Origin: Candidatus Melainabacteria bacterium
GTDB lineage: Bacteria; Cyanobacteriota; Vampirovibrionia; Obscuribacterales; Obscuribacteraceae
Assembly (NCBI GenBank): GCA_003151275.1
Contig: PLXC01000038.1
Location: forward strand, 41,538-60,364
Length of the DNA stretch: 18,827 nucleotides
Reading direction: 5' to 3'
The notes under the pieces are model-generated. The model saw nothing but the letters and a program-made list of their open reading frames with translations. It did no database searches and had not been told where the DNA came from. A program made the translations under genes and the position numbers. Below, in pieces: positions 1 through 6,451 of this stretch (position 1 is its first letter; every line of letters begins with the position of its first letter).

Positions 1-1819
1 TAGGCAGCAAGCTGCTCGACTTATGTTTTTGAAGAAATTTCTGTGCGTCAAGAAATCTCTTTCGATCAAGACCCATTTTCTGCGCTATATCAAGATATTT
101 TTGCGACGCCGCATAATCCCCAGTCGCGGCGAGAAGTGCCCCGTGTTGATAGTAGAATTCAAAGCCGTACAATGAATACTCGGGCGGAATATGCAGTTTA
201 TTCCACCGGACCAACAGTTCATTAGAGGTCTCCAGCGCTTTTGCATTTTCGTGTAAACCTAAGTAGGCCCGGGCGAGATAGTCATAGGCAATCAAGAAGT
301 CTCTATCCGTTTTTATGATTTTTAGCAAGAAGTTTTTGGCGTCCACGAAATTGGAATCTATCATTGCTTGTCGGGCACGACGAAACTCGCCGTCAGTAAT
401 TTCTTCAGAACAGTTCGGATCTAATAATTTCGCATCGATAAACGACTTGATTTTTTCAGGCGGATTTTTGCCAAAAGCATACGGGGTTGTCCATTCAGCG
501 AGCGCTTCCATGGGATTGCTCGCCGCATAAAGTGAAGGCAGTCCAAAGTATTGTGCTCCAGGGTCGTCCAAGGCTTTCAGACCGTGTTCCTTGCTGAAAG
601 ATAGTGCCTGCCTACCAGCAATAATGTTTGCATTGGTCAACGATATCCACTCAGGAGATGTCGACAGATGCCGAAAGTAATCGGCTTCGTGAACCAGTTC
701 ATGGATTATCGCAGCTGCCTTCAGTTGATCACTCAATTGAAAAAACTCGTTGCACAGAATCACAGCACCATTCCCGGCAGCTGCTGCACGTGACGGTCCT
801 CCAATTTCGTATTTCTCACCCTTCATATAGGTAATGCGCAAAAATCTAACACGCCCTGAATGACCGGCTCTGAGCACCAGTCCAGGTACGCGCGAACAGA
901 CCTTTCGCCACAAATTGAGCAAAGAGATTCTTTCGCTTTCGCTCCATGGTTTGAACTTCAAATCGAATTCGCGATCAATGGCGGGCAAGGGATCAAGCAT
1001 TAGGAGCCGCTGATCGACATTGTTTTTTATCTCACCCGCCAGAAGCTCCTGACCTTTTAGCACACTAGTCGGAAAGACGAAACTTTCGCGGACGGCTGGA
1101 AATGACGGTTGCACAAAATTCGATCGTTGATAGTAAAACACGGGAGAACGATTCTCAAGCAACTCAGGACTCGCTTTGACCTCGATCATGCGATAAGGCC
1201 GAATTGCCCTACCATCGTCTTTGGGCATTTTGCCCAGCGCCGTTATGGCACCGCTTGTAGTATCAACATGCCAGAGAAAATATTGATCTTTGCTTTGCAT
1301 ATCTATTGATGCAAGCAAAGTTTTGAGGTCCTTGGACAACAAGAACATGTTTACGTTGCGCCCACCAAATGGTGTTAAGTCACGCGTAATTTTCGTTTTC
1401 CAATTGGTTTGATACAAGTGCAGCGGAGCTTTACCATGAGCCCTGGCCAAAAAAACTATTGATTCATCACCGGCAAGCCATTTCAACGCGGAAATTCTGC
1501 CTGGAAAATTCTGCTCGAAGCTGATGGCAGGCTTAATTTCGCCCGCCTCATCTGGGGATCGATTTATCGCATCAAAACCTTTTTCAGTAGCGCTAATAAC
1601 AATTTTGCTTCCATGGGGAGAAAAGGAAACTCGCGATATGTGCGAACCGTCAGGCGAGATCAGCTGTTCAATTGGAGTTTCGCGGCTCACCGAAGGAACG
1701 TTTGCGCCTGCGTTCATTGCTCCATCTTCCGAATGGCAGCAGATGAACGGTGAGAAGGAAACCACCGTCGTGAGTATTGTCGCCCACAGCCACTTAACTG
1801 GTATTTTGCCATCAGTCAT
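1..1819 (-). CDS. Secreted protein with propeller-like region, HExxH motif and TPRs (partial)
   Basis: An open frame reads without a stop from the ATG at 1819 off the left edge, giving 606 residues with the C-terminus missing. Residues 1-30 form a basic-hydrophobic export signal. Residues about 45-230 contain TolB/WD40-like blade motifs such as SPDGSHISRVSFSPHGSK. H373-E-L-V-H377 is a zinc-peptidase signature (HELVHEADYF), and NPMEALAEW further on offers E438 or E442 as a third ligand, as in gluzincin-like folds. Residues about 485-600 look like two or three TPRs. A role as an envelope or periplasmic metallopeptidase with protein-interaction modules is inference. Start choice: it is the first ATG giving a signal peptide, and the Shine-Dalgarno is weak. 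The family is not recognised. I am confident that it is coding because the frame stays open for 1.8 kb and domain-like motifs appear in order. Confidence 0.85.
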   Translation of the reverse strand, partial: MTDGKIPVKWLWATILTTVVSFSPFICCHSEDGAMNAGANVPSVSRETPIEQLISPDGSHISRVSFSPHGSKIVISATEKGFDAINRSPDEAGEIKPAISFEQNFPGRISALKWLAGDESIVFLARAHGKAPLHLYQTNWKTKITRDLTPFGGRNVNMFLLSKDLKTLLASIDMQSKDQYFLWHVDTTSGAITALGKMPKDDGRAIRPYRMIEVKASPELLENRSPVFYYQRSNFVQPSFPAVRESFVFPTSVLKGQELLAGEIKNNVDQRLLMLDPLPAIDREFDLKFKPWSESERISLLNLWRKVCSRVPGLVLRAGHSGRVRFLRITYMKGEKYEIGGPSRAAAAGNGAVILCNEFFQLSDQLKAAAIIHELVHEADYFRHLSTSPEWISLTNANIIAGRQALSFSKEHGLKALDDPGAQYFGLPSLYAASNPMEALAEWTTPYAFGKNPPEKIKSFIDAKLLDPNCSEEITDGEFRRARQAMIDSNFVDAKNFLLKIIKTDRDFLIAYDYLARAYLGLHENAKALETSNELLVRWNKLHIPPEYSLYGFEFYYQHGALLAATGDYAASQKYLDIAQKMGLDRKRFLDAQKFLQKHKSSSLLP

Positions 1820-1917
1820 ACACTGATTTATACCTAGTAACCCGACACTTTATGCTCTTTCTAAATTCATACTGCGCAGACTTAGGCACTACGCACAGTG
1901 CATCGTTGCTTTTGAAA

Positions 1918-2739
1918 TTAGTCCTTGCTGATTAGCGTCGTGAGCCATTTATCGTGAATCTGTCCGTTGGTGACTAAGCAACTTCCTGTGTAAATGGATT
2001 GGCCGCCGCTGAGGTCAGAATACTTTCCACCAGCCTCTTCGATCAGTATTTTCATCGGCGCGAGATCCCAAGGTTTCACACCTACCTCGACGTGGGCTTC
2101 GGCTTTGCCTTCAAAGACATAAGCAAATCCCAAGTAATCGCCAAAGCCTCGTTGCCTTGACGTCCCGGAAATCAGTTTTGAAAATCCCGGCCAATAACCT
2201 TCTGCCAAAATTCGATTGGCGCCACCGAAGCTAAATTGGGATTTTGCCAATTCACTGATGTCAGAAACATCAATGCGCATTCCATTTTTAAAGGCGCCGT
2301 GACCCTTTTCCGCCCAGAACATATCGCCCATCGCCGGTGCGCCTATTACGCCCAGGACAATCTGCCCATCTACTTCTAAGGCCACAAGAGTAGAAAAAAA
2401 TGGTATGCCGCGCGCGTAACCGTACGTACCATCGATTGGATCAACAATCCACTTACGCTTCTTGCCATCCTGAGTTGCACCCTCCGACTCGCCTTCTTCT
2501 TCACCAAGGATGCCGTCCTGCGGATACCTAGAGGTGATTGCCTGACGGATGATTCGTTCGCATTCCTTGTCGGCAGCAGTGACTGGAGAGCCATCCTCTT
2601 TCGTTACTGTTTCGATGCCGTCGATAAAAGAGGCAAGAGCAATTCTTCCTGCTTGCTCGCAAATGTCAAGCGCGAAGACAAGCTCAGGGCTGAACGCCTC
2701 AAATATAGGTCGGGGACTAGGACTAGCTTCATTTTCCAT
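1918..2739 (-). CDS. Inositol monophosphatase family phosphatase (possibly HisN-type)
   Basis: This is a 273-residue Mg-dependent phosphomonoesterase of the IMPase superfamily. The diagnostic motifs are in order: KEDGSPVTAAD (48-57), the GEEEG metal-binding glutamates (79-83), DPIDGT (100-105) and the C-terminal WDLAP (224-228). Members hydrolyse inositol-1-phosphate, histidinol phosphate, 3'-phosphoadenosine phosphate or fructose-1,6-bisphosphate, and the sequence alone does not pick the substrate. A HisN-like histidinol phosphatase is a common assignment for bacterial proteins of this length, but no his gene lies nearby. The ATG at 2739 is preferred because GGAG lies 5 bases upstream. A longer reading from a TTG at 2775 would start inside the loop of a 12-bp hairpin. 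It is on the same strand as the SLH gene, 106 bp downstream of it. Confidence 0.9.
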   Translation of the reverse strand: MENEASPSPRPIFEAFSPELVFALDICEQAGRIALASFIDGIETVTKEDGSPVTAADKECERIIRQAITSRYPQDGILGEEEGESEGATQDGKKRKWIVDPIDGTYGYARGIPFFSTLVALEVDGQIVLGVIGAPAMGDMFWAEKGHGAFKNGMRIDVSDISELAKSQFSFGGANRILAEGYWPGFSKLISGTSRQRGFGDYLGFAYVFEGKAEAHVEVGVKPWDLAPMKILIEEAGGKYSDLSGGQSIYTGSCLVTNGQIHDKWLTTLISKD

Positions 2740-2757
2740 TACATCTCCAACTGCGCA

Positions 2758-2794
2758 AAGGAACTCCCGCGACAAAATGCCTCGGGAGTTCCTT
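2758..2794 (-). terminator. Perfect 12-bp stem-loop between SLH gene and phosphatase gene
   Basis: The arms AAGGAACTCCCG (2758-2769) and CGGGAGTTCCTT (2783-2794) are exact reverse complements around a 13-base loop. On the minus strand the hairpin lies about 50 bases after the SLH gene stop and just before the phosphatase ribosome binding site. Only a short T run follows, so it may be a weak terminator, an mRNA-stabilising end or an attenuator. Confidence 0.6.
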
Positions 2795-2845
2795 CGTAGA
2801 TCAGGTCATCAGAACAGAGCCAGTGAAGGCGTCTACTTGGTCGTT

Positions 2846-3409
2846 TTAGAACAAGTATTCGTAAATGCCGCGTAGTCCGCGTCCAACACCAACCCCTATG
2901 TCTCTAACGTCAATGAATGTGCCTTTTACTAAGCGTTCATAAATGAAACCTTTCTGACGCTCAGCATATGCAAGACGCATATCTTGTTCGATGTTCTTAT
3001 CTTCTACCAACTTCATGCGTGCTTCAAGTGAATCCACACGCGCTTTGAGGGCATTCAACTCACCTCTGAACTCATCCAATAAAGCTGCAAATTTTTCCAA
3101 ATCTGCTTTATCCGCCTTGGTAGCGAGTCTTTCGGTGATGCACTGCTCGTATTTGTATAGAGCAGCGGCTAATTCGAAACGTGTTGCGGATTTTTGTCCG
3201 CGGAATGTACGATCCGGATAACCCACGAGAACGTGGCACGGATTGTTTACGAGCTCCTTGAGAGCATTGTAGGCCCATTCATTTCCCACAACGTCTGTCA
3301 ATTCACTTACATTGGTAGCGCCTTGTGCGCTTGCCGCTGAAGTATTGATCAAGGTGCTCGCACTTACGGCAACAAGTGCGGTAAGTAAGGATGCGAATCC
3401 CTTTGTCAT
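2846..3409 (-). CDS. Secreted single-SLH / coiled-coil protein
   Basis: A 187-residue exported protein. Residues 1-29 are a signal peptide ending in an Ala-X-Ala-type site (SAASAQ). Residues about 35-95 form one S-layer-homology domain (VSELTDV, WAYNALKELV, GYPDRTFRGQKSATRFELAA). Residues about 99-140 are a heptad-rich coiled coil. The last 45 residues are basic and glycine-containing and end in aromatics (YEYLF). Cyanobacterial outer-membrane porins of the Slr1841/OprB type carry the same SLH plus coiled-coil front end, where SLH binds pyruvylated cell-wall polymer, but then continue into a barrel of about 350 residues that is missing here. The start is ATG at 3409, with GGGAG 10 bases upstream; the in-frame TTG at 3430 is rejected. 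A wall-anchoring or spacer role is inference. Confidence 0.85.
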   Translation of the reverse strand: MTKGFASLLTALVAVSASTLINTSAASAQGATNVSELTDVVGNEWAYNALKELVNNPCHVLVGYPDRTFRGQKSATRFELAAALYKYEQCITERLATKADKADLEKFAALLDEFRGELNALKARVDSLEARMKLVEDKNIEQDMRLAYAERQKGFIYERLVKGTFIDVRDIGVGVGRGLRGIYEYLF

Positions 3410-3964
3410 ATAGTAATCACTCCCTTGCAATGACCCGATCTAACGTCCGCCATCATAGCTTAAATGTTCCATAGCAACGTAGACTTAAAACCCCAAAATT
3501 TGTTCCACGATAAAACAAGTGTCCAAAAACCGCATGTACAGCTGCAAAACACATCCTTAAATAACGTTAACAATTTAACAATTGGTCGCCCAAAATATAT
3601 CTTTTGTGAATCCCCAAAAGACCGGGCCCTGTTAGCTTCATGGCAACCGGCTTCTCAAGAACTCAAAGTTACTACATGACATTCGGGATTATCAGACATG
3701 TAACGGATAGTCTATCTCACTCTTTACTAGCCGAGCCACCAAGAGTAGTGCCATATTTGGGCTATCCGAGTCACTCAGGTATCAGATATGGTGCTAAATG
3801 GAAACAAAAATATGCCTGGTTCCACATAATAAGGATAGGCTCTCTCTGATTCGCAAGAAAACTTAGCACCAAATACACAACTGCCCTGCGTAAGCCTCCT
3901 CAACGAAGCAAGTGCTGCGGACCAATTTGCATGCGACAATGAAATTCAGAGGCAGGAGATAGAG
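3410..3964. other. 555-bp intergenic region without a convincing gene, rich in inverted repeats
   Basis: This is the gap between the divergently transcribed SLH gene and gatD. It must hold both promoters, but I cannot place either with confidence. Weak candidates are TATGAT on the minus strand (3452-3457) for the SLH gene, and a TTAACA/TATCTT pair near 3575-3605 on the plus strand. Two short plus-strand frames here have no ribosome binding site and no protein-like composition. From about 3600 to 3870 the sequence is dense in inverted repeats: 3601-3606 with 3615-3620, 3673-3678 with 3697-3702, 3751-3759 with 3783-3791, and 3790-3797 with 3863-3870. It may be a structured leader or a small RNA. 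Confidence 0.5.
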
Positions 3965-4681
3965 ATGGACCTTAGAATCGCTCATTTGTACGCTCATTTC
4001 TTGAATATATATGGCGATCGGGGCAATATCATTACCCTGGTTCAAAGAGCACGCTGGCGGGGAATTTCAGCCACGGTCCAGCCAATTGGCTTGGGCGAAA
4101 AAATTGATCCTGACTATTTCGATTTTTATTTCATCGGCGGCGGTCAGGATAAACAACAACAAACCATTGCCGAGGACCTGGTGCTCAGAGCTGACGAACT
4201 GCACCAAGCCGTCGCGGCCGGTGCGGTTATATTGTCCATTTGCGGTGGTTATCAACTACTCGGGCATTATTATCAGCCACACGAGGGCCCGCAATTGAAA
4301 GGCATATCGCTCCTGGATGCCCACACGGTCGCTGGAAACCGGCGCATGATCGGCAACGTTGTGGTCAAGCGTGACGACGGTACGACTCTTGTCGGCTTTG
4401 AAAACCACAGTGGCAAGACATTTCTCGGTCCGTCGCTCAAACCTCTTGGCAAGGCATCGGTAGGCAACGGCAATAATGGCGACGATATGTTTGAAGGCGC
4501 CGTCAGTGGCACTGTATATGGTACTTATCTGCACGGCTCGATCTTGCCAAAAAATCCCCACTTTGCAGACGAGTTGCTATCTCAAGCGCTTGAAAGACGT
4601 CATGGCAAAATCACTTTGAGCGCTTTGAATGATGCTTCAGAACTGGCTGCTCACAAGCGCGCGCTTAGTTTGCCGGCGTAA
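3965..4681 (+). CDS. gatD: GatD-like glutamine amidotransferase (lipid II isoglutaminyl synthase glutaminase subunit)
   Basis: A 238-residue class-I (triad) glutamine amidotransferase of the CobQ-like type. The opening LRIAHLYAHFLNIYGDRGNI is characteristic of GatD. C93 in SICGGYQLLG is the nucleophilic cysteine, and H190 in YGTYLHG is the catalytic histidine. R127 in GNRRMIGN matches the conserved arginine of the family. In Staphylococcus GatD frees ammonia from glutamine and MurT uses it with ATP to amidate D-Glu of lipid II to D-isoglutamine. The length matches GatD (about 240). The start is supported by AGGAG six bases upstream of the ATG. No murT lies upstream in the window, where the neighbour is the 555-bp gap, and downstream an insertion sequence begins within about 10 bases of the stop. 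Amidation of cell-wall precursor is therefore inferred from the family only. Confidence 0.88.
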   Translation: MDLRIAHLYAHFLNIYGDRGNIITLVQRARWRGISATVQPIGLGEKIDPDYFDFYFIGGGQDKQQQTIAEDLVLRADELHQAVAAGAVILSICGGYQLLGHYYQPHEGPQLKGISLLDAHTVAGNRRMIGNVVVKRDDGTTLVGFENHSGKTFLGPSLKPLGKASVGNGNNGDDMFEGAVSGTVYGTYLHGSILPKNPHFADELLSQALERRHGKITLSALNDASELAAHKRALSLPA

Positions 4682-4686
4682 GCAGT

Positions 4687-4850
4687 TTTGACGTCCTCTC
4701 CGCCCTAAAGGACGGGAGATTCCTGGGCTTAAGCAGCAACCCGCTTAATAATATCTCCACAGGCTCGCACGGCTCGCCCCGCCGCTAGAATATTTTTTGC
4801 CGCATTCAGGTCGGCATGCTCTTCGTGATGGCACATGACACACTTAAATT
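4687..4850 (-). ncRNA. Probable omega RNA overlapping the tnpB 3' end
   Basis: TnpB nucleases use an RNA made from the tnpB 3' end and the element end, with the guide copied from flanking DNA. Here the end hairpin at 4697-4719 lies directly after the tnpB stop, as in that architecture. The guide would begin outside the element near 4687 on the minus strand (AACTGCTTACGCCGGCAAAC) and is complementary to the end of gatD. The 5' limit is approximate, and no promoter or processing site is visible. Confidence 0.4.
4697..4719 (-). repeat. Subterminal hairpin, tnpB-side end of the insertion sequence
   Basis: On the minus strand CCGTCC pairs with GGGCGG (five Watson-Crick pairs and one G-U) around the loop TTTA, and CTC/GAG extends the stem past a single unpaired base. 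This is the usual end hairpin bound by TnpA and forms part of the omega RNA scaffold. Confidence 0.65.
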
Positions 4851-5886
4851 CTGCTTGACTAACTCTATTCTCTTTGGCTCGGTGGTGGCAATCAGAGCAT
4901 TGCAAGCTTGTTTGCGACGGATTTACAAGGATCACTTGTCCACCTCTCCACTGTTGCTTGTATTCCAGTTGCCTTCTAAATTCATACCATCCCTGATCTA
5001 ATATCGATTTATTTAGCCCTGACTTCGCTTTCACATTTTTTCCTGGATCTTCAATCGTCCCTTTCGCTGAAGCGCTCATATTCGTCACTTTCAAATCTTC
5101 CAGAACGATAACCGCGTGATTCTTGCTAATCGAACTGGTCAGTTTATGCAGAAAGCCTTTTCGAACATGCGCAATCTTCGAATGAATCAGTTGCACCTTG
5201 TGCTTTTGTTTAAGCCAATTATTTGAATACTTTTGTTTTTTAGATAATTGCCGCTGCGCTCTTGCTAGCTTGGCTTTAACTTTGCCAAAACTGTTGATTG
5301 GGGCCACAAAGGTGCCATCAGAGAAAGTGGCAAATCTGGTCACACCCATATCGATGCCAACCTCATTTTTCGATGGATGCACAGGCTCCTGCACTTCCAT
5401 TTCGACCTGGATAGACACAAACCATTTGCCCATTGATCGGGTTACCGTCACATTTTTGATCGTGCCTTCGATTTCTTGACTCTGCCTGAACGTTACCCAA
5501 CCGATCTTCGGCAGATACACCTTTTTGTTATCTAACTTCGTGCCCTGTGGAAATCGGAACGCATCATGTTCTCCCTTTTTCTTGAATTTAGGAAAACCTT
5601 TAGTGCCATCTGAGCAATTTTTCAGCGCCAGAGATAAATCTTTCACTGCTTGCTGCAACGGCTGAGAATGCACTTCTTTCAAGAAGTTAAACTCGTCTTT
5701 CCATTCAACCAAACGACTGCAAATTTCCGCATAGCTAAATACGCCTTTTCCATTTTCGAGGCGACTCTTTTGGCACTCCAAAGCCTTGTTCCAAACAAAT
5801 CTAGAAGAACCTGCGAATTGGCAAAACAGCTCTGCTTGTGCAGCAGTGGGTTTCAATAAAAAACGATAGCCTTTTCTTATCATCAT
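4729..5886 (-). CDS. tnpB: TnpB RNA-guided endonuclease of an IS605-type element
   Basis: A 385-residue TnpB (OrfB), apparently full length. The N-terminal helix-turn-helix/wedge region begins GYRFLLKPTAAQAELF. The RuvC-like catalytic triad is intact: D179 in VGIDMGV, E263 in IVLEDLKV and D359 in HADLNAAKN. The zinc ribbon C330-S-D-C333 ... C349-V-M-C352 lies between the last two. TnpB proteins are RNA-guided DNA nucleases that cut the empty donor site next to a transposon-associated motif and so favour retention of the element. The ATG at 5886 is followed by a second ATG, and either could be used after a GGG-containing leader. It diverges from tnpA, with their starts 22 bp apart. No stop or frameshift interrupts the frame, so activity is plausible. 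Confidence 0.95.
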   Translation of the reverse strand: MMIRKGYRFLLKPTAAQAELFCQFAGSSRFVWNKALECQKSRLENGKGVFSYAEICSRLVEWKDEFNFLKEVHSQPLQQAVKDLSLALKNCSDGTKGFPKFKKKGEHDAFRFPQGTKLDNKKVYLPKIGWVTFRQSQEIEGTIKNVTVTRSMGKWFVSIQVEMEVQEPVHPSKNEVGIDMGVTRFATFSDGTFVAPINSFGKVKAKLARAQRQLSKKQKYSNNWLKQKHKVQLIHSKIAHVRKGFLHKLTSSISKNHAVIVLEDLKVTNMSASAKGTIEDPGKNVKAKSGLNKSILDQGWYEFRRQLEYKQQWRGGQVILVNPSQTSLQCSDCHHRAKENRVSQAEFKCVMCHHEEHADLNAAKNILAAGRAVRACGDIIKRVAA

Positions 5887-5895
5887 ATCCCTATG

Positions 5896-5910
5896 ATAGA
5901 CTTGGTCTAT
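5896..5910. promoter_or_regulatory. Palindrome in the tnpB/tnpA divergent gap, overlapping the tnpA start
   Basis: ATAGAC and GTCTAT are exact inverted arms around TTG, and the right arm includes the first two bases of the tnpA ATG (5909-5911). tnpA has no recognisable Shine-Dalgarno, so a hairpin here could hold down translation; alternatively it is a protein-binding site. Confidence 0.4.
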
Positions 5911-6322
5911 GGAAAAGACAAATGAAATTCGAACTGGCCGTCACTGTGTTTTCAATCTTCATGTGCATTTGGTCTTCGTGACAAAATACCGTCGTCGTGT
6001 TTTCACAAAAACCATTCTTGATCGAATGGAGGATGTGTTTAAAACCGTTTGCAATGACTTCGAAGCAATCTTAGTAGAATTTGACGGCGAAAAAGATCAT
6101 GTCCATCTCTTGATCAATTATCCGCCCAAAGTACCAATTTCCAAATTAGTCAACAGCCTGAAAGGCGTTTCTTCCCGGCTTTTAAGGAATGAATTTCCAG
6201 ATCTAAGAAACAACTACTACAAGGGTGTTCTATGGTCGCCGAGTTACTTCGCTGCATCCTGTGGAGGTGCACCAATTTCCGTAGTGAAGCAATACATCCA
6301 AACTCAAAGTACACCAGACTGA
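5909..6322 (+). CDS. tnpA: TnpA, HUH/Y1 single-strand transposase
   Basis: A 137-residue Y1 transposase of the IS200/IS605 family that cuts and joins single-stranded ends. H64-V-H66 in KDHVHLLINYPP is the metal-binding HUH motif, and Y129 in SVVKQYIQTQ is the nucleophilic tyrosine. The early VFVTKYRR and the middle SLKGVSSRLLR are family hallmarks. The length matches intact family members. The ATG at 5909 lies directly after the divergent tnpB start, without a clear ribosome binding site and within a small palindrome. The stop at 6320-6322 runs straight into a perfect hairpin. The frame is uninterrupted, so the element could be autonomous. Confidence 0.95.
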   Translation: MEKTNEIRTGRHCVFNLHVHLVFVTKYRRRVFTKTILDRMEDVFKTVCNDFEAILVEFDGEKDHVHLLINYPPKVPISKLVNSLKGVSSRLLRNEFPDLRNNYYKGVLWSPSYFAASCGGAPISVVKQYIQTQSTPD

Positions 6323-6336
6323 CCGCTTGCGCGGTC
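6321..6336 (+). repeat. Perfect hairpin after tnpA, part of the element end
   Basis: GACCGC (6321-6326) and GCGGTC (6331-6336) pair around TTGC and overlap the tnpA stop codon. It is followed by the second end hairpin region at 6346-6370. Hairpins here are typical of this IS family and may also terminate tnpA transcription. Confidence 0.6.
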
Positions 6337-6451
6337 GCTCCTTACATCCCCGCCCTAAACGACGCGGCTTTATCGAGCATTCGGTAAGTATGCAAGTCGC
6401 GTGATTCGGGGCGGACAAGATGTTCGCGCTTTATTTCGCACAAGTAAGCTC

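Larger units (their letters stand above)
4688..6383. mobile_element. IS200/IS605-type insertion sequence, divergent tnpB and tnpA
   Basis: An element of about 1.7 kb with an HUH transposase gene (tnpA, plus) and tnpB (minus), divergent and 22 bp apart. Both ends carry related hairpin sequences in the same orientation (CCGCCCTAAAGGACGG at 4700-4715; CCGCCCTAAACGACGCGG at 6350-6367), as expected for a family recognised as single-strand hairpins and lacking terminal inverted repeats. There is no target duplication. Reading the tnpB sense strand, the tnpA-side end is preceded by TTAC (6384-6387 on the complement), the target used by IS608. The tnpB-side end probably closes at TCAA (4688-4691 on the complement). 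Boundaries are accurate to about 10 bases. Confidence 0.85.

Noticed and set aside
1883..1903. Hairpin GCACT...AGTGC downstream of the phosphatase as a terminator
   Set aside because: Only five base pairs and no T run on the relevant strand.
2740..2775. Longer phosphatase reading from a TTG at 2775
   Set aside because: The start would be in a hairpin loop; the ATG at 2739 has GGAG at a good distance.
3464..3849. Two short plus-strand frames in the 555-bp gap
   Set aside because: No Shine-Dalgarno before either ATG, overlapping each other, and the composition does not look like protein.
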